64,000 bases of DNA from Rachycentron canadum (lineage: Eukaryota; Chordata; Actinopteri; Carangiformes; Rachycentridae), in the NCBI GenBank assembly GCA_038496675.1, contig CM076658.1, positions 14,769,579 through 14,833,578 of the forward strand. The letters run 5' to 3'. Numbering within the stretch: position 1 is the stretch's first letter; every line of letters starts with the position of its first letter. Under the pieces are notes generated by a model, which worked only from the letters and a program-made list of their open reading frames with translations, made no database searches and was not told the DNA's origin. The position numbers and the translations under genes are program-made. Positions 40,620 to 54,400 of this stretch are shown here, piece after piece.

Positions 40620-41955
40620 GTAATTATCTGAAGCCATCTATTCTTTTAAAATTCATTTCACTTGCTTTACTTTTGTGTTTCACTTTTAAGTCTAGATGTT
40701 AAGAGGTTTAACAAATAGCTTTCCAACTTGCTGGGACTGTAAAGTGGCCCAAAGTTTCCTCCATGTAGCTGCTGAGTGGGGCTCATTTCAGAAAACTGCT
40801 GCTAGCTCTGAGATTACAGTCATCTTTGTCTCTCAGTAAACTGCTGTTATTAAATGAAAATAAGGTTGTGAGACATTATGCATTTGACCTGTAGATGTTT
40901 TTATTTTTTTCTTTTAGTTAAGCGTTAAGTTTCTCGTTCTTCAAGGAAAACAGCATCAATTCTGTGGCTCTAGACAAATTGGTTGTGTGATCAGACTCAA
41001 ACTCTCAAACTCTGTTACAAGTCTTTCACATACAGATCCAAATTCATTAATCGCAACACAATTACTACTCCACAATAACAGTGAGTTGAGCGATGAAGAT
41101 GAACCCAAAGTTAAGTTTGCGATACATAACAGCATACAAGTTATCAATGTCTCAGGCCCATCTGCAGCTTCAAAGGTGACCGCTGATACTAGATATTAAA
41201 AACCTGCACATGAATGTGAAGTTTAAAAACAAAGTGCATGCTGAAGTGCATCTCTGCACAGCTGAATGTCTCATGTGTAATTTTAAGTTTGGGTTATTTG
41301 CTGTGCTCAGTATAAATTTAGCTCAATGAATTTTAGTGATTACGTTTTTTGAAGCAGAACAGCTAGCAATAGCTGTTCTGCTTCAAAAAACATAGGGATG
41401 TGTACATTCATTTTTTTTTTTCTTTTGGCTGTTTTGAATGTGAACACTATGGCTGATATAATCAATTGCATCATTTCATTTCAAGTTGGACGTCATATAT
41501 AATATATAAACCATGTCACAGAGACAATCCCAGCTATAATTCAACCCTTACTCAGACAAGAAGGATTTTGTTTAGATGACATGAAACATATTATTAAAAA
41601 AGTTTAGTGTGCTTTCTAAATATATATGGGACTTCTCCTTTATTCTGATGGTCTGCTGTGCACTGGAATTCATGCATCAAATGCTGCTTAGCAGCTGCAT
41701 TAATATGATTTCAGACTAATCAATGCTTTTCAGGCTCATAGTGTTTGTGTGAATACTTGTGTGATCAAAGTTCATCCCGAAGGTGCGAATTATTGCTGCA
41801 TATAATATGACACATAGCTCAGCCTGCACAGTTTTTGAACTACACACATCCAGTTGAATAAATCCAGAATAAAAACTAGAAATATCTATATGTGCAAAAA
41901 GCTTTTGTGTGACAGTAACGTAAAAGTCAGTGATATTTGGTTTTGTTCCCTGCAG
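40620..41955 (+). other. 5' intron sequence of the ikzf2-like gene
   Basis: Probable intron between a 5' non-coding exon and the start-codon exon. It ends in a good acceptor, ttttgttccctgcag, at 41941-41955. It contains the hairpin at 41344-41391. The upstream limit depends on which 5' donor is used. Confidence 0.55.
41344..41391. repeat. Perfect 22-bp-arm inverted repeat with GCAA loop
   Basis: The left arm 41344-41365 (GTTTTTTGAAGC...AGCTA) and the right arm 41370-41391 are exact reverse complements around the four bases GCAA. One mismatched pair outside the arms is followed by two more pairing bases. It lies in the 5' intron about 570 bases before the start-codon exon. No transposon family is recognised. 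Confidence 0.97.
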
Positions 41956-41991
41956 CGCTTGAAATGGAGGCTCCCGATGGCTACTGTGCTA
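41956..41991 (+). CDS. ikzf2: ikzf2-like exon with start codon
   Basis: Acceptor ttttgttccctgcag precedes the exon and donor gtaagt follows it. The ATG at 41964 begins MEAPDGYCA, the counterpart of the Helios N-terminus METEAIDGYITC, which fixes the start. Eight bases of 5' UTR precede the ATG within this exon. It ends one base into codon 10. Confidence 0.85.
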
Positions 41992-44900
41992 GTAAGTCCT
42001 CATGTTTCTTTTACATTACAGTCCCACGCTTAATGACCACGGACACAGTTTTTACAAAATATTAAAATGTGTTTCCATATGTTGTTGTAGTGATGATGAT
42101 GATGATGATGATGATGATAATGATAATGATTGCGTCTCCACGCTACTATATTATCGGGGCTTTGACGTTATTAGCTTGTTTTGACTTTAACATTATTTCT
42201 ACCTTTTTGACATAATGTTGGTGCAAAATAATATTTTTGCAATCACAACACACACAAAAAAAAATAATTTCAAGGGATTTTCCCCCAGTGCAGCCTTTTT
42301 CCTGTTCACCCCTTAAAGATAGAGAAAACGATGCATTAGCTACATCCTGTTGAACACAGCAGATACTGGATATGCACTTTGTGGTGCTCCATTGCCCTTT
42401 GCTGGTTTCCTTTGGGCAGGTCTCTTGAATATCTTGCCTGTCCTCCTTGCATTTTGCTTCGGTAAGCATATCTGAAAACAGGTAGTATAATGTTGATGAC
42501 ATCATTGGGGACTTTTAGGCCTCCATTGGGGGTTTGTGCTTGTTGGAACACTTGGCAGGCGGGGTAGGGCTGGTGGCGTAAGAGGAAATGGAAGCTCTTC
42601 TTCTCCTTGTCCGTTTGTAGGTCGTTCAGAAATGATGTTGTATTCTGCACTGTTAGCTTGAAACTGGAAAACATACATCTATGTGGAAACGCAACCACAT
42701 TCATCCTAACTTTCATCCTTACCCGAAGCTCAATACATCAGCAAGACACTGCTGACTATGAGAGAAGATTTAGGTCAAACATCGTACTTGGTGTGACACA
42801 CATCGTGATAATCTTGTACATATCGCTGCACTCACCAACACACACTACTACACCCAACTTGATCAACTAAATCCTACCATCCAGTCTTAAATGCATACAT
42901 ATTCTTCTATTCTCCATCACACAATTCTCATTGGCAGAGTCGCACTACCCTTAAGCAGTAGTCTGTCTGAAATATGACACTAAACTCTTACATCGAAATT
43001 GCACTCATCCACCACAATAGTATATGTAAGATAAAATAGATTAAAGAATATATGTGTTGTGTGTCAAAAAGAAAGTAATATTACAGTTTATGTCAACCGT
43101 ATGTGAGATTATTTTTAGGTGGCACAGTGTATACACTGTACACACACGCAAACACAAAACAGTCTAAAGTTTTAGAACACCTCAAAGTTTCAAGTTTACG
43201 AGATTTAATCAAAAATGTTTGACTCATCCAGCAGCAGAAAATCAGAAACTTCATCCCAACACTGATGCAGAGACTCTCACAATTGAGTTGCAGTTGTAGT
43301 TTACACCTATGGAGGTTAAGTCTGGTGACTCTGCCACTTTTCTATCATGCGAAGCGGTGACAGAAAAATATTTTTTGTTGTTGTTTGTTTTTTTGTTTTC
43401 AAATTGTCTTGTTGTAGGATGAACCTCTGATCAACCGGTCTGTCTTCCTCTTCTTTTCTTACACACCATCATAATAGAAATACAATGCTACTTCCACTGC
43501 AATAAAAAATCAGGAAGTTGACCAATTTCTTAATCATGAGAAGGTCTGTTTCTTTGAATTTTACATTTTTTTCTCAAACATTGGGCAGTCGAGGGCACTT
43601 CCGTATCTATCACTGAGATAAAGACAATACCATTATCTATATAGAACCTTTTAAAAATGGGAACTATACTAACTAACTACATATACTACGATAAAAAATA
43701 AATAAATTACATGGACGCCCATACAAACACACACACAAGCAGACACAAAGATATATATATATATATATAAAATAGATAATAGAATCCTAAAAATACAATA
43801 AACAATTATCAAAAAAAGGACAATGTAGTAAAAAGTAAGAGTAGGAAGAGTAAGAAGATGACATCACATGAGTCTATAAAAATTTGTTTCTGCTAGTCTG
43901 ATCTCCTCAGTCAGATCAGAAGAGCCTAACTGAAGATCTAAGGCTGCGTACAGGCTCATATGGGCTAAGTAGTTCTGTTATTTAACTTGGAACCAGGCCT
44001 TGATGTGCTTTAAAAGTCATCAGTAAAATCTTAAAATCAATTATAAAACAGACAGGGAGCCAGTGAAGGGAGGCGAGGATTGGGATGATCTTATGCCGTC
44101 AGTTTGAAAGATGATTGGTTTGATTTTTGAGATAGATCTGATTTGAGGACTAGACAACTTTTGAAATGTGGTGGTCGAAGGTTAGGTTAGAGCCAAACGG
44201 GATATCTAGCAATGGGTTGAACATTTGGGGACCAGGAACCAAGGGCATTCAGAACAGGAGTGATAGGGTTGAGTGGCGATAGCATCAAATATGTCATGAA
44301 GCTGGTTCAATTTAAATAAACATATTTTGATGGAGTATATTACTATTACCATGTGGGTGTAATTGGTGGGTGTGAGGCTACAGAGTTCAGTTCATGAACA
44401 AATAGAGACAAAACATGGGAGATGGGCCTGGGGTTATGGGTTAGGGTGAGAACACATGGGCTGAAAAAAAATTCAGATGTCAAACTTGTACAAGTAAGGG
44501 AATAATAAAAATCATGCACGTGGGATTATAGGACCAAACATTATTTGAATTAGTACAATTTTGTGGGAAATGACTCCTTTTCTCATGCATATGTACTGTA
44601 TTAATGTCTATATGTATATGACTCAGACTACTAGTATGAGACATTCAAAGCAACAGTGTATAAAATTGTGTGCAACCTTGCTATTACACTGACACAACAA
44701 CAGATCCCTAAAGCCACTGTGGTTGGATCTGAATGCACCTTGTAGCCAAAACGTTAATAGCAGCGAGTACAAGCTTTGTTTTTACAAAGGCTGTTCAATA
44801 ATCACTCACCTGGCTTCCTGTTCAATCAACCAGCCTTCCTTTTATGTAAACACTCTTCTCACACTTTTATCAGTAACCACGTTAAGTCACTCTCTGTCTT

Positions 44901-47900
44901 GCTGGTGATTTTATTCTAATGCACAATTTTACTTCTTCATACACAGCACACTCCTTTCCTCTCCCACATACACCATTCATTCATCCATTCATCCATTCAT
45001 ACTCCATTTCACATAGGCAAAACAGATTATTCCACTCTTTCATATGCGCTTTAATTTTGTTCTTATCGTCACATAGGTGTGTGATGATCGTAATTCACAT
45101 GCACTTCTTCTGTCATTCTTCTGAGAAATTACATATTTTCATTCTCACTCACACACATCTGTTTAAAAAAAAAAAATCAAATTTTTTTCAACTGTGTTGA
45201 ACTGACAACGTGCCAAGCATTTATTTACACATTTATTTAAGGATAATTATCAAGTTTTCTTATTTCTACACAAAAATAAAATAAAATTAAAAAATAGATT
45301 CATATATATTTACTTATTTTAAATTCAAATGTAGCTTTTTGGTATGATCACAATTAAGCGCAAACAGGTTGCAAAATTTTTGTCTTACAATGTAAGAGTA
45401 ATGATTCAGAGCGTGATGAACCCCACAAAATTGTTTCCTGACAGATTACAACACTACTGTAACTACGTTGCTGTACTCCAGAGTGTAGTATAATTAAAGA
45501 CAACCAAAAAAATATCTGTAATGTACTGCATCAAATATATACTTAACATAATGCATTATGGTAAAAAATACTGTTATGACACTCTGAACATGTGTAGTGT
45601 ACACAGTCCGCTGCATCATGTCAGACAGGATAACCTTGTTTAATATATGACTTAAAATTCTTAAGCAAAACATCTGACAGCTTTATGTTGTAGTTACTTG
45701 AGCCAATGTTAGTTTCTGAACCTGACATAAGGTCTACTTCACATTCTCAAGGTCTCAACCCAGAGCTGAGTTGAGAGTTGATCACCTTGAAAAATATTTG
45801 AGCATAAACTTGGAGATTCTAACTTCTGTTTATCATCCAGTCATCGGTCACTGACATTTGCCTTGATGCAGTCAGACTGTTTTCTAAGAAATACTGCTGT
45901 TGGCCTTTAAAGCAGGAAGACGACATAGTCTTTTCTAGTTTGTTGTCCTGTTTTTTGCTCTAATTTGACAGTGGTGCAATGATAGCACTGCCAGGTGCAA
46001 ACAGCTGCCATGTTATTCAGAAATTTAGTAGTAGCTGACTGAAAATATAAAGAAGACTAATGAGCTGCATGGGTTGGTGTACAGTTTCAGCTGAGCAAAG
46101 CTTTGCTTCATCGATGAGCCCCATCGGCCTCTAAATAAAACTAATCACATTTCCTGAGCTCCTGCACAATAATCCGTGAGGAAACGCTGGGTTCAGTATC
46201 ATCTCAAAAACACCCCCAAAAAGTTTCTTCAATGCCCTCAGATTCCCTCATGCAGTACTCATTTTGAAAACTGTTGTATTTAACAAATTCCATTTCCACA
46301 TGAACTAGCAAGTGGTGAAGAAAGGCGTTTCTTTGCAACCATGTTTGACCAAACAGGATTAACACAATTGCAGGCAAAGAGCTAACACATCATCTAAGAG
46401 AGCACATAAAACAAGCAGCATACGAACATTTCATGTTTAGTTCCACAAACCTATGTGATAAACATTAATTGGTTTAAGTTTGAAAAAACTTGCTGGTAAC
46501 AGTTGTTATTTCAGCCAGTGAAGCCAACAGTTACAGGTCTTTAGACAGCATTGTTAATCATATAGGTTTTTAAAGCTCAAATGGAAATACACGAGTGACA
46601 GACTATGATTGTGAATATAAGAGGGTCTAATAGAGAGTATAGTGGTGTATGTGTGAGATTATGGTAGTGACCTAAATAGTTCCTTATCTCAATCAGTTCT
46701 GATGATTTTGTCTGATGATTTTGTCTGAAGTTTCTGTTGTGCTTCCATTTTAGCTCTACACTATTAATCAAAGACCCTTCATGGATGCTACATCTTCACT
46801 AGCTGGAATTTGAATTCTTTACTGTTTTCCCTAATCTCTTGAGATCTACTCTGCTCATAAATTGAAATTGGTTATCTGCTGTGGTGGGCTGTAGCAGGTT
46901 TTGCTCCTCTTAAGGTCACTGACATAGACACAAATATAGATTACCACAAATAGAACACACTGTCGTGCTCTCTGGTTCGGTAATTAGCTGCAGGTGCTTC
47001 CGTGATACTGGAATAAGGCTTTTGACGTAAAATTATTCATATTTTCACATCCATCTCTGCATTATGTTTCAGCTTGTCGGGTCACTGGTGTGTATGTGCA
47101 TGCGTGTGTGTCTGTGTGTTATTAATCTGTTTTAATGAAGGTTCAGGGTTTGGCAGGAAAAACCAGCTCCGATACTGTGTGTATCCAGCAAACCAGAATG
47201 GAGGACCTTGTTCCACGGGAGAGTCTTATTCAGTTCTTCACACAGTCAGACATTGGTGGTGTGAATCATGTTTTGTGTACCTTATTCTCTTCTATCATCA
47301 CAATCAAGCAAATGGAGCTTGACCTTGGTTTATTTTGGTTGTTATCAGAGAGATGTCATAGCATACTGTTCCTGAACCTAGATACCATTTATAATTACTT
47401 GTGCTCTTTTTTCAATAAGTTGTAAGAAACCAGAAATTTAATCAACTTTTATTAGATTTCTGAGAAGATGACTGTACCTTAAAGCTACATATTTATTTGG
47501 CATCAGTGATTAAAGTCGGCATTTATTACACCTTCAAGTTTCATGTATACGCATTTGTTCCTTTCCATTTGCCACCACATTAAATTATCCAAATTTGACG
47601 CATTACTCAAAGTACTTTTCCCCCGGCAAGTCACAACTGTTTAATATCCTGCTCTTACTGTTTATTTGACTCAGCAAATGCGGGGCACCAGCACAATCCT
47701 TAAAATTCAGACCTCAGACTCAAGCATGTGTGGTATAGTGCATTTTTAACCTAAATAAAATCCATAAACTGTGAGTCACATTTTCTCACATCAAAGGTGT
47801 GTGTATGCATGTGTGTGTGTGTGTATGTGGAAATGCATGTACTTCAATGGCTGTAGCGGTGCTTTAACCCCAACACCTTGACGTGACCTCTACCTCTGGT

Positions 47901-50900
47901 TGATCGCCTGGAGATGAGGACTCTTGGCCTTTGAGGACAAAAGTCAGTTTCTATGATGCCACACTTCTATGACCAAAAAAGATGCTGTGTTGTTGAGACC
48001 CATATTATTAACGTGTGAAGGAATTTACCTTTACCTGACCGTTTAAATGATTTAATCAGGTAGGTTCTTATTTTAGCATTTTGAACCCAGGCAGCCCAAA
48101 ATTATTAGTTTGTCTGAGACAGTCTAGCCATGGTGCTGCTAGGCAGCTGTCAGTGTCTGCCACAGTAATGGAAAATCCTTCGTGACAAATCTGGGCCACT
48201 CCTGTCTCCAGGACAGCACTGCCAAGGGATAGTCAGTGTCAGTCACCTGAGATTTCCTCCAACCCCAACATGTGCAACCTGAGCTCAGGCCCAGGGATTG
48301 TGTCATGGACATAGTCTCCCAGTATGCCCCACTCTGTGAGGCTGCCACTACAATGGAACAATACCACCGAAGAGGCTGTCAAATTTAGAGGAGCTGTCAC
48401 AACAAGAGGAGATCTGACACAGATTTCTTTTTTATGTATGAGGGATCATTGTAGACATTCAGCACTGACAAATTGTAACAAAGCCGTCTTTGTGGCGGTT
48501 TCAGCTGAAGCATGTAGCACAGCCCTTTGATTTCTGCTGAAACGTCCTCAGCTACAACCGTTGCTCCATCAATTTTAAAAGTATCAGGTAGTCTGGAGTC
48601 ATCATAATGCATGTTTCTTTGTTTTATGTCGTTGTCGGTTTGTTTTACTGTGCTGGTGGTGAATGATGGGTCACTCTGGTTCCTAAGGGATCTGACACAG
48701 GGTCAGCAGGGGTGTTTGCCTGTTGCCACTGTATTGTTCTAGTGACCCTGTCGGGGCCGGGGTGTAAGGGGATAAGGGATTGGTTTGCTCTCCCTCTGAG
48801 TGGACACAGGGCTATCCATAGCCTGGGTTCTGTACAGATTGCTGAGAGGATGCAATCTGATCCACATTCACTGGACATTAGGATCCCTTAGGTAAATAAA
48901 GACAGTTTAGTTAGATGCCTTCTGCGTTCTGTAGCATGACCTGAAACCATTCAGGTTAGGCTCACGGGGAGATCCGAGAAGGATGAAATTATTCTTAATA
49001 TGAGAGAAAAAGACCTCACACAAGGCTGATCTACATCATATACCCTTTTTACCTTATCTCAAAATTTGATCAACTTTAATTCATTTGTCACATTCACTGT
49101 CTTTATCAACGTTTAAATGTAAAGAGAGCAGAATATTTCTCATGTTAGATGTGATATGTATCATCCCAGTGTATCAATTTTCAGCAACAACTATTTCTCA
49201 CTAAACCGCATTACTTATTTTCTTCATCCTCATCTTTGCTTTTGAATTTCATACGCCCTAGTCCTTGACATTTTTTCACATAACAGTATTGTATTGTGTT
49301 TATTGTACAACTACAGTATTGTACATCACAATGAAGATTGCTGTGTTTCTGTTTGTCTCCCAGGTAACGGCCAATGCTCTCCTGGTAAGGAGAACTCGAG
49401 AATGTTGGCGGATGTGTCAACACCTAATGGACAGACACTTCCTCAGGGTCCTAATTCCCTCAGTGGTGAGTGCTCAATCAATAGAAAGACATCAGTGTGC
49501 TCTGCCAAGTACAGCTACGGTGCACATGCAGTTTCTCCTTTAAACGCATGTATAGTTCAAACTCACTACATTAGTTAATTCTGATCATTGTACTCATTGT
49601 ACTTTTCCTTCTAATGAAATTCTACTCTGTCACAGAGCCATCAATGGAAGGAAATATTACTGAATTTTCAATGAAAAAGGAAGGTTATAACCAGAGATAT
49701 AGTAGATTGAGAAAGTGTTTGCATGAGATGCAACTGGAATGAATGAGTTCTGAGTGAATCAGAAATAGAGAAACTTTATGAATATCTATTTGTCATTTAT
49801 ATTCTTTTAATTACTTTGTGACAGCTACTGGGATGCAGAAGTATTTAATCCTATCCTCCTAAAACATCTGAACCATCAGAAAGCTCAAAAACTTTGAGAT
49901 TTACAAAGAAAAACGTGGTACAGTTTGTTTAAAAATGCAATATTGCACCCTTTTGTACAATATATTGCTCTTGTTGTACTGTAATGTCAGTGCTGCTTGG
50001 TTCCTGTCAGTGTACAGGCCTGACACCTCAGATTAGCTTTAGCTTTGTCACTGTGAAGCAGCAAAGTAAGAAAAGGGGAAATTCGGTGAGACAAGGGACA
50101 TGAGTGAGAAAAAGGGAAGCTTGTTTCCCACAAGTTTAGAGATACAGGGAGGCTGACAGGGTGACGGTTTTCACAGGGAGATGCTGTTCACCGATAAAAC
50201 CTGTTGTCATTCTGGAAGTTGCTCAACATGATTTGCCATTTGAGGTTTTGTTACAAAAGAAGGGCTGCATCACATCATCTGTTGAAAATGAACATTAAGT
50301 GTTGTGTTGTCAGTACCAGATGCTTAAACTCACAAGTTAGAACATACACTCTCCAGCAGTTGTGCTGTTATAACCCTGTCTAGTAATAAAGGGTGAAAGA
50401 GTAGAATTACACCCTTTGGGCTTAGGTGACAGTTTTACGAGGTAAGATAATGACAGAATGGCTTCTTTTATGAAGATTTCAGTCACCTGTTCAATCGACT
50501 GTGAACTCTACCTCAGATTCTGTGTGAATTTTAGAAAATTCAGATTAATCAGGAAGGTATGAAATGAATGCTGCTTTTGTCTTAGCAGCATTTTCAAGTG
50601 TATCCTCATCTGACCACTCTCTGCTTCCAACTCTGCCACACTGGCGAGACAGATGTAAAGATGCAAGGAGCTGAATAGCAAGGACGTTCAGGTCTGCTCC
50701 GTGTTGCCAGGATACAGCTGTTGAAGACACGGGTATTGGTGCTCAATGGCTCAATTGGTGTTGTGCTCAAACTGTGGCAATGGAAATATACAGTATAAGT
50801 TTAAAGAATGCATTTGCTGTGTGGAGATTTCTCTTTCTCTTTATAAAAAAAAATTAAGAAAAAAAAGAAATGCTTGACTTACCAAATTTCTTGGAATCAG

Positions 50901-51392
50901 CCCTAAAGCCTGAGGGGACAGTTGATGGATGCAATCAGAATGGAGGCTTTAGTAAAACAACCACATATGCTCACACTGTGATTATTGTCCCTGTAAATCC
51001 CAAAACAAGATCATCAGGTTCAGTAAGTTTTGCCTGGATAGTTTTTTCCGCACCACCTTCTAAAGCCCCTTTCACATGCGCCTTAACTGACTAACAGCAA
51101 GATTAGATATTTTTTTTCCCCATTTGCCGTCTCATTATCTAGTATGCTGCACTGGGGCAAATAGCAGGAAAGTGAAGTTGTTTTTTTTTTTTGTTTTTGT
51201 TTGTTGAATCAAGTTTAATTATAAGGCCAAAAATTACACAAGATCTTTATAATTAAGTAGAATTCAAGCAACTAAAGCAGCTCAATCCCTTTGTTTAGCA
51301 TACACATTGTTTTGGCATTGATGCATGTGGCAGATTTACAAAGACCATGCAAAAAATCTCAGCATCTATTTTTAAAAAAGTAAATGTGATTG

Positions 51393-51464
<72 letters not shown>

Positions 51465-54400
51465 GGCCCGAAATGGGGGCAATTCCCAAATTCAAAGACA
51501 AAGGAACTTTCCTTTTCAAAATGTATCTGCTTTGTGGCACTGGTAGTGTTCCTGTGGTGAAAAAAAAAAAAGAATGCAAATCTTATTTATCTGGTTGACT
51601 GAAATGTATACAATATGTACAATCCAAATGATTACATGGACAAGACTGGGGTTGGCTGAAACTTGACGTAGCTGTTACATTTGCACTGCTATCTACTAGG
51701 CTATTATTTTTGTGTACAATGTTACTAATTGCTGACTGATAACTAGAGACTCCAGGTGGTGAATAGTTTCCCGCCACAACCACCCACACATCCACACCCA
51801 CGTATGCACATGCACATGCACGCACACACACACACATAGTTATACAATTTTTTGCCCTTGTCATCCAGCCAGTCTCCCATTGCTTGTCAGGTGTTCTAAG
51901 CTACAGGGCCTCTGACACTCCCTTTCTACCCAGGGACAGCCAGGAACCAGACCAGCCTGTTTCTCTTTCTCGCCCTGTTGCCGTGTCTATTCATCCCATT
52001 ACTGTCTGTGTTGAGTTATGAAGTTACTAGGATCCCCCCCCCACATGCCCATTTAATGATATATTGGTAAACCCACTTAAGTCATCGATATCGATATTTG
52101 TCTATTTGCTGATCAGCCCTTTCTACCTCAGATGATTCCAGTACATCCTGAGACAGTTCATCTCAGGCTTTTACAGTCAAACCCGAACCCGAAACTGGTT
52201 CATCTCTGTAAATTGCAAATCCATACTGACCATTTGAATATAATCTTGTTTTTACTCGAGCAAGTCATGCAACCCAGGCCCAACAAAGTCAGGTTGAACA
52301 TAGAAGTAGTGTCATGTTTGTCTAATTAAGCCTTCTGTATTTGACATTGTAAGATCAGCTTCTCAGAATTGCTGTTATTTTTGTTTCACAGAACTGACAA
52401 TTAAGCAAGAGGAAGAAACAGTGGAGGAAACTGACAACAGAAGCCCAGCACTTGAAGAAACAGGTCACACAGGGGAGGAAGGAGTAGTACTGGAGGAATC
52501 CATGACTGGTAGCCCAACCATCGTACAGGATGGATTATCTGGGCCAAATGCAGCCGCTGATGCAGGAAGTCGGCAACCAAATGGTACAGATGAGTGTTTC
52601 CCAAATGTCATTGAAAGCGTGTACTGCTTTTGTAGAAGCTATCTGGTCTAACTGTTGCCATTTTTATCTTTCAGCATTGACAGTCATTAACATTAAATTA
52701 AGGGTGGTGTGTAAGTGTATGTGAGTCAGAAATTTTTGTTTCCTTGGACAGTGGGTGTGGAGTGCACTCTGTTGATTTGTTTTGGTTTGTTTTTTGTTGA
52801 AAGACAATAGCTTAGACATGGAATCATTATCAGGGAAAAAAATATCCTTGGAATCCCCCACAACCTGTTCCAGCTGACGCTATGACTGCTGTGGTTGTCA
52901 CAGCATTGGGATCATATTTCTCTTTTCCATCTAGCTGCAGATCAAAAGATTTACTATTAGAAGATGGTAGTGGTGCACAAGGCAAAACAAATCCTTTAAA
53001 ATCAGAAGCATGTACTCGACTATATTTTACCATCCTGTGATAAACCTATGTCGACTCCCACAAAATCCACAATTAAATCTAGTGCAGTCACTACTTCAGG
53101 AAGCACTTTGTGTACTTTTGTAAGTTCTCAAGTACCATTAATGTCTTTACATAGATGTCTACAGCGCACCCATTTCACCTGATGTGCATGTCTTTGGAAG
53201 GGGGCAAATATGGGGCGAAGATGCACATTCATTCAAAACTAGTTACATTGAATTAAAGTCAGTCTAGTTCAAGTAATTTTAGTTGAATTCAATGTAAAAC
53301 AGAGGGCAGTTCACTTTATTTTTACAGATTGATTCTGACTGAAATTTATTCAATATTCTAATGAGAATTAGATTTTCTTGATTTTAATGAAATCATGTAT
53401 TAGATGTAGTTCTTGTGAGTAAAGTCTGATTGACACGATAATCCATTTATCATGTCATCTGTTACAGCAGTCACAAAAACAGAAAAGGAGTTCAGTTAGA
53501 GACAAAAAAAAAACTGTTTGCAGGGTTGTTGATACTTTCTGAAACATCTTCCACAATGAGTGTGGTATTGACTTCCTGTGCCTGCCTCTATCAGGTGACA
53601 GGCCGTTCCAGTGCAACCAGTGTGGCGTCTCGTTCACCCAGAAGGGAAACCTGCTACGACACAACAAGCTGCACACAGGCGAAAAACCCTTCAAATGCCC
53701 CTTCTGTAGCTACGCCTGCCGGCGACGCGACGCTCTCACTGGTCATTTGCGCACTCATGCTGGTAAGACTCCTCCTTACTGTCTTCTCTTCCCTTTTTAC
53801 TCATTCACTTATGTTACCCAGAAGAGGCATCATTAATCAGAAGTGCTTCAGAGATCTGGAAAAAAAATGTGAACCCACGATGCTTTTAATGCTGGGGTTG
53901 TCCACATACGTTTTAGACCCCTGCTAAAACATTTAATTTACTAGTATTACCCATATTTTACATGTTCACACTCTCCTGCACTGCTATGTGTACTTTTATC
54001 ATCCCAGTCTGCCTATGTATTAATGTAGCAATCGTAAAAAATGCAATGATTCTTTGTTTATGAGACCCCAGGAAGCAAAATCATGTTCATATATACATTC
54101 ATGCTATTTTTTGATTTTTCAAAGAAAATCTCTGCAGGTTTTGTAAGTACATCAGATACTACCTCAGATATTTCTTTGTGTGACTGTGTGTCTGCTCGTG
54201 TATGAGCTAGGAGAACTACAGTGGACCACAGTGTCTCGTATTGTTCGACTGATGCAGTGGTATTTTTTTAAGTGTGTGCGAGAGACGGCATTGTGAGTGC
54301 TTTGTGGTTAGGTACCAAGGACATGCTTGGTTGCTTGACTCGACTAAGGAGGAAATTATCTTTCTGTTGAGAAACATATGGGGAGTCTTGTCTGTCTCTC

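Larger units (their letters stand above)
41992..49363 (+). other. Intron 1 of the coding region (7.4 kb)
   Basis: It contains a GAT microsatellite (42092-42131), a TA tract (43751-43768), a fish interspersed repeat (about 43890-44330), a TTCATCCA-type tract near 44970-45000 and a somewhat GC-richer block at about 48100-48900 without recognisable coding sense. No other exon is supported. Confidence 0.7.

Noticed and set aside
42336..42870. Overlapping open frames on both strands in intron 1
   Set aside because: No domain is recognised on either strand, and the location is inside an intron of a well-supported gene.
52584..52651. Possible remnant of ZF1 after the exon 3 donor (TDEC...YCFC)
   Set aside because: Cysteine spacing and histidines do not match the ZF1 pattern, and a stop follows at once. 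It could be a decayed trace, but this is not demonstrable by eye.
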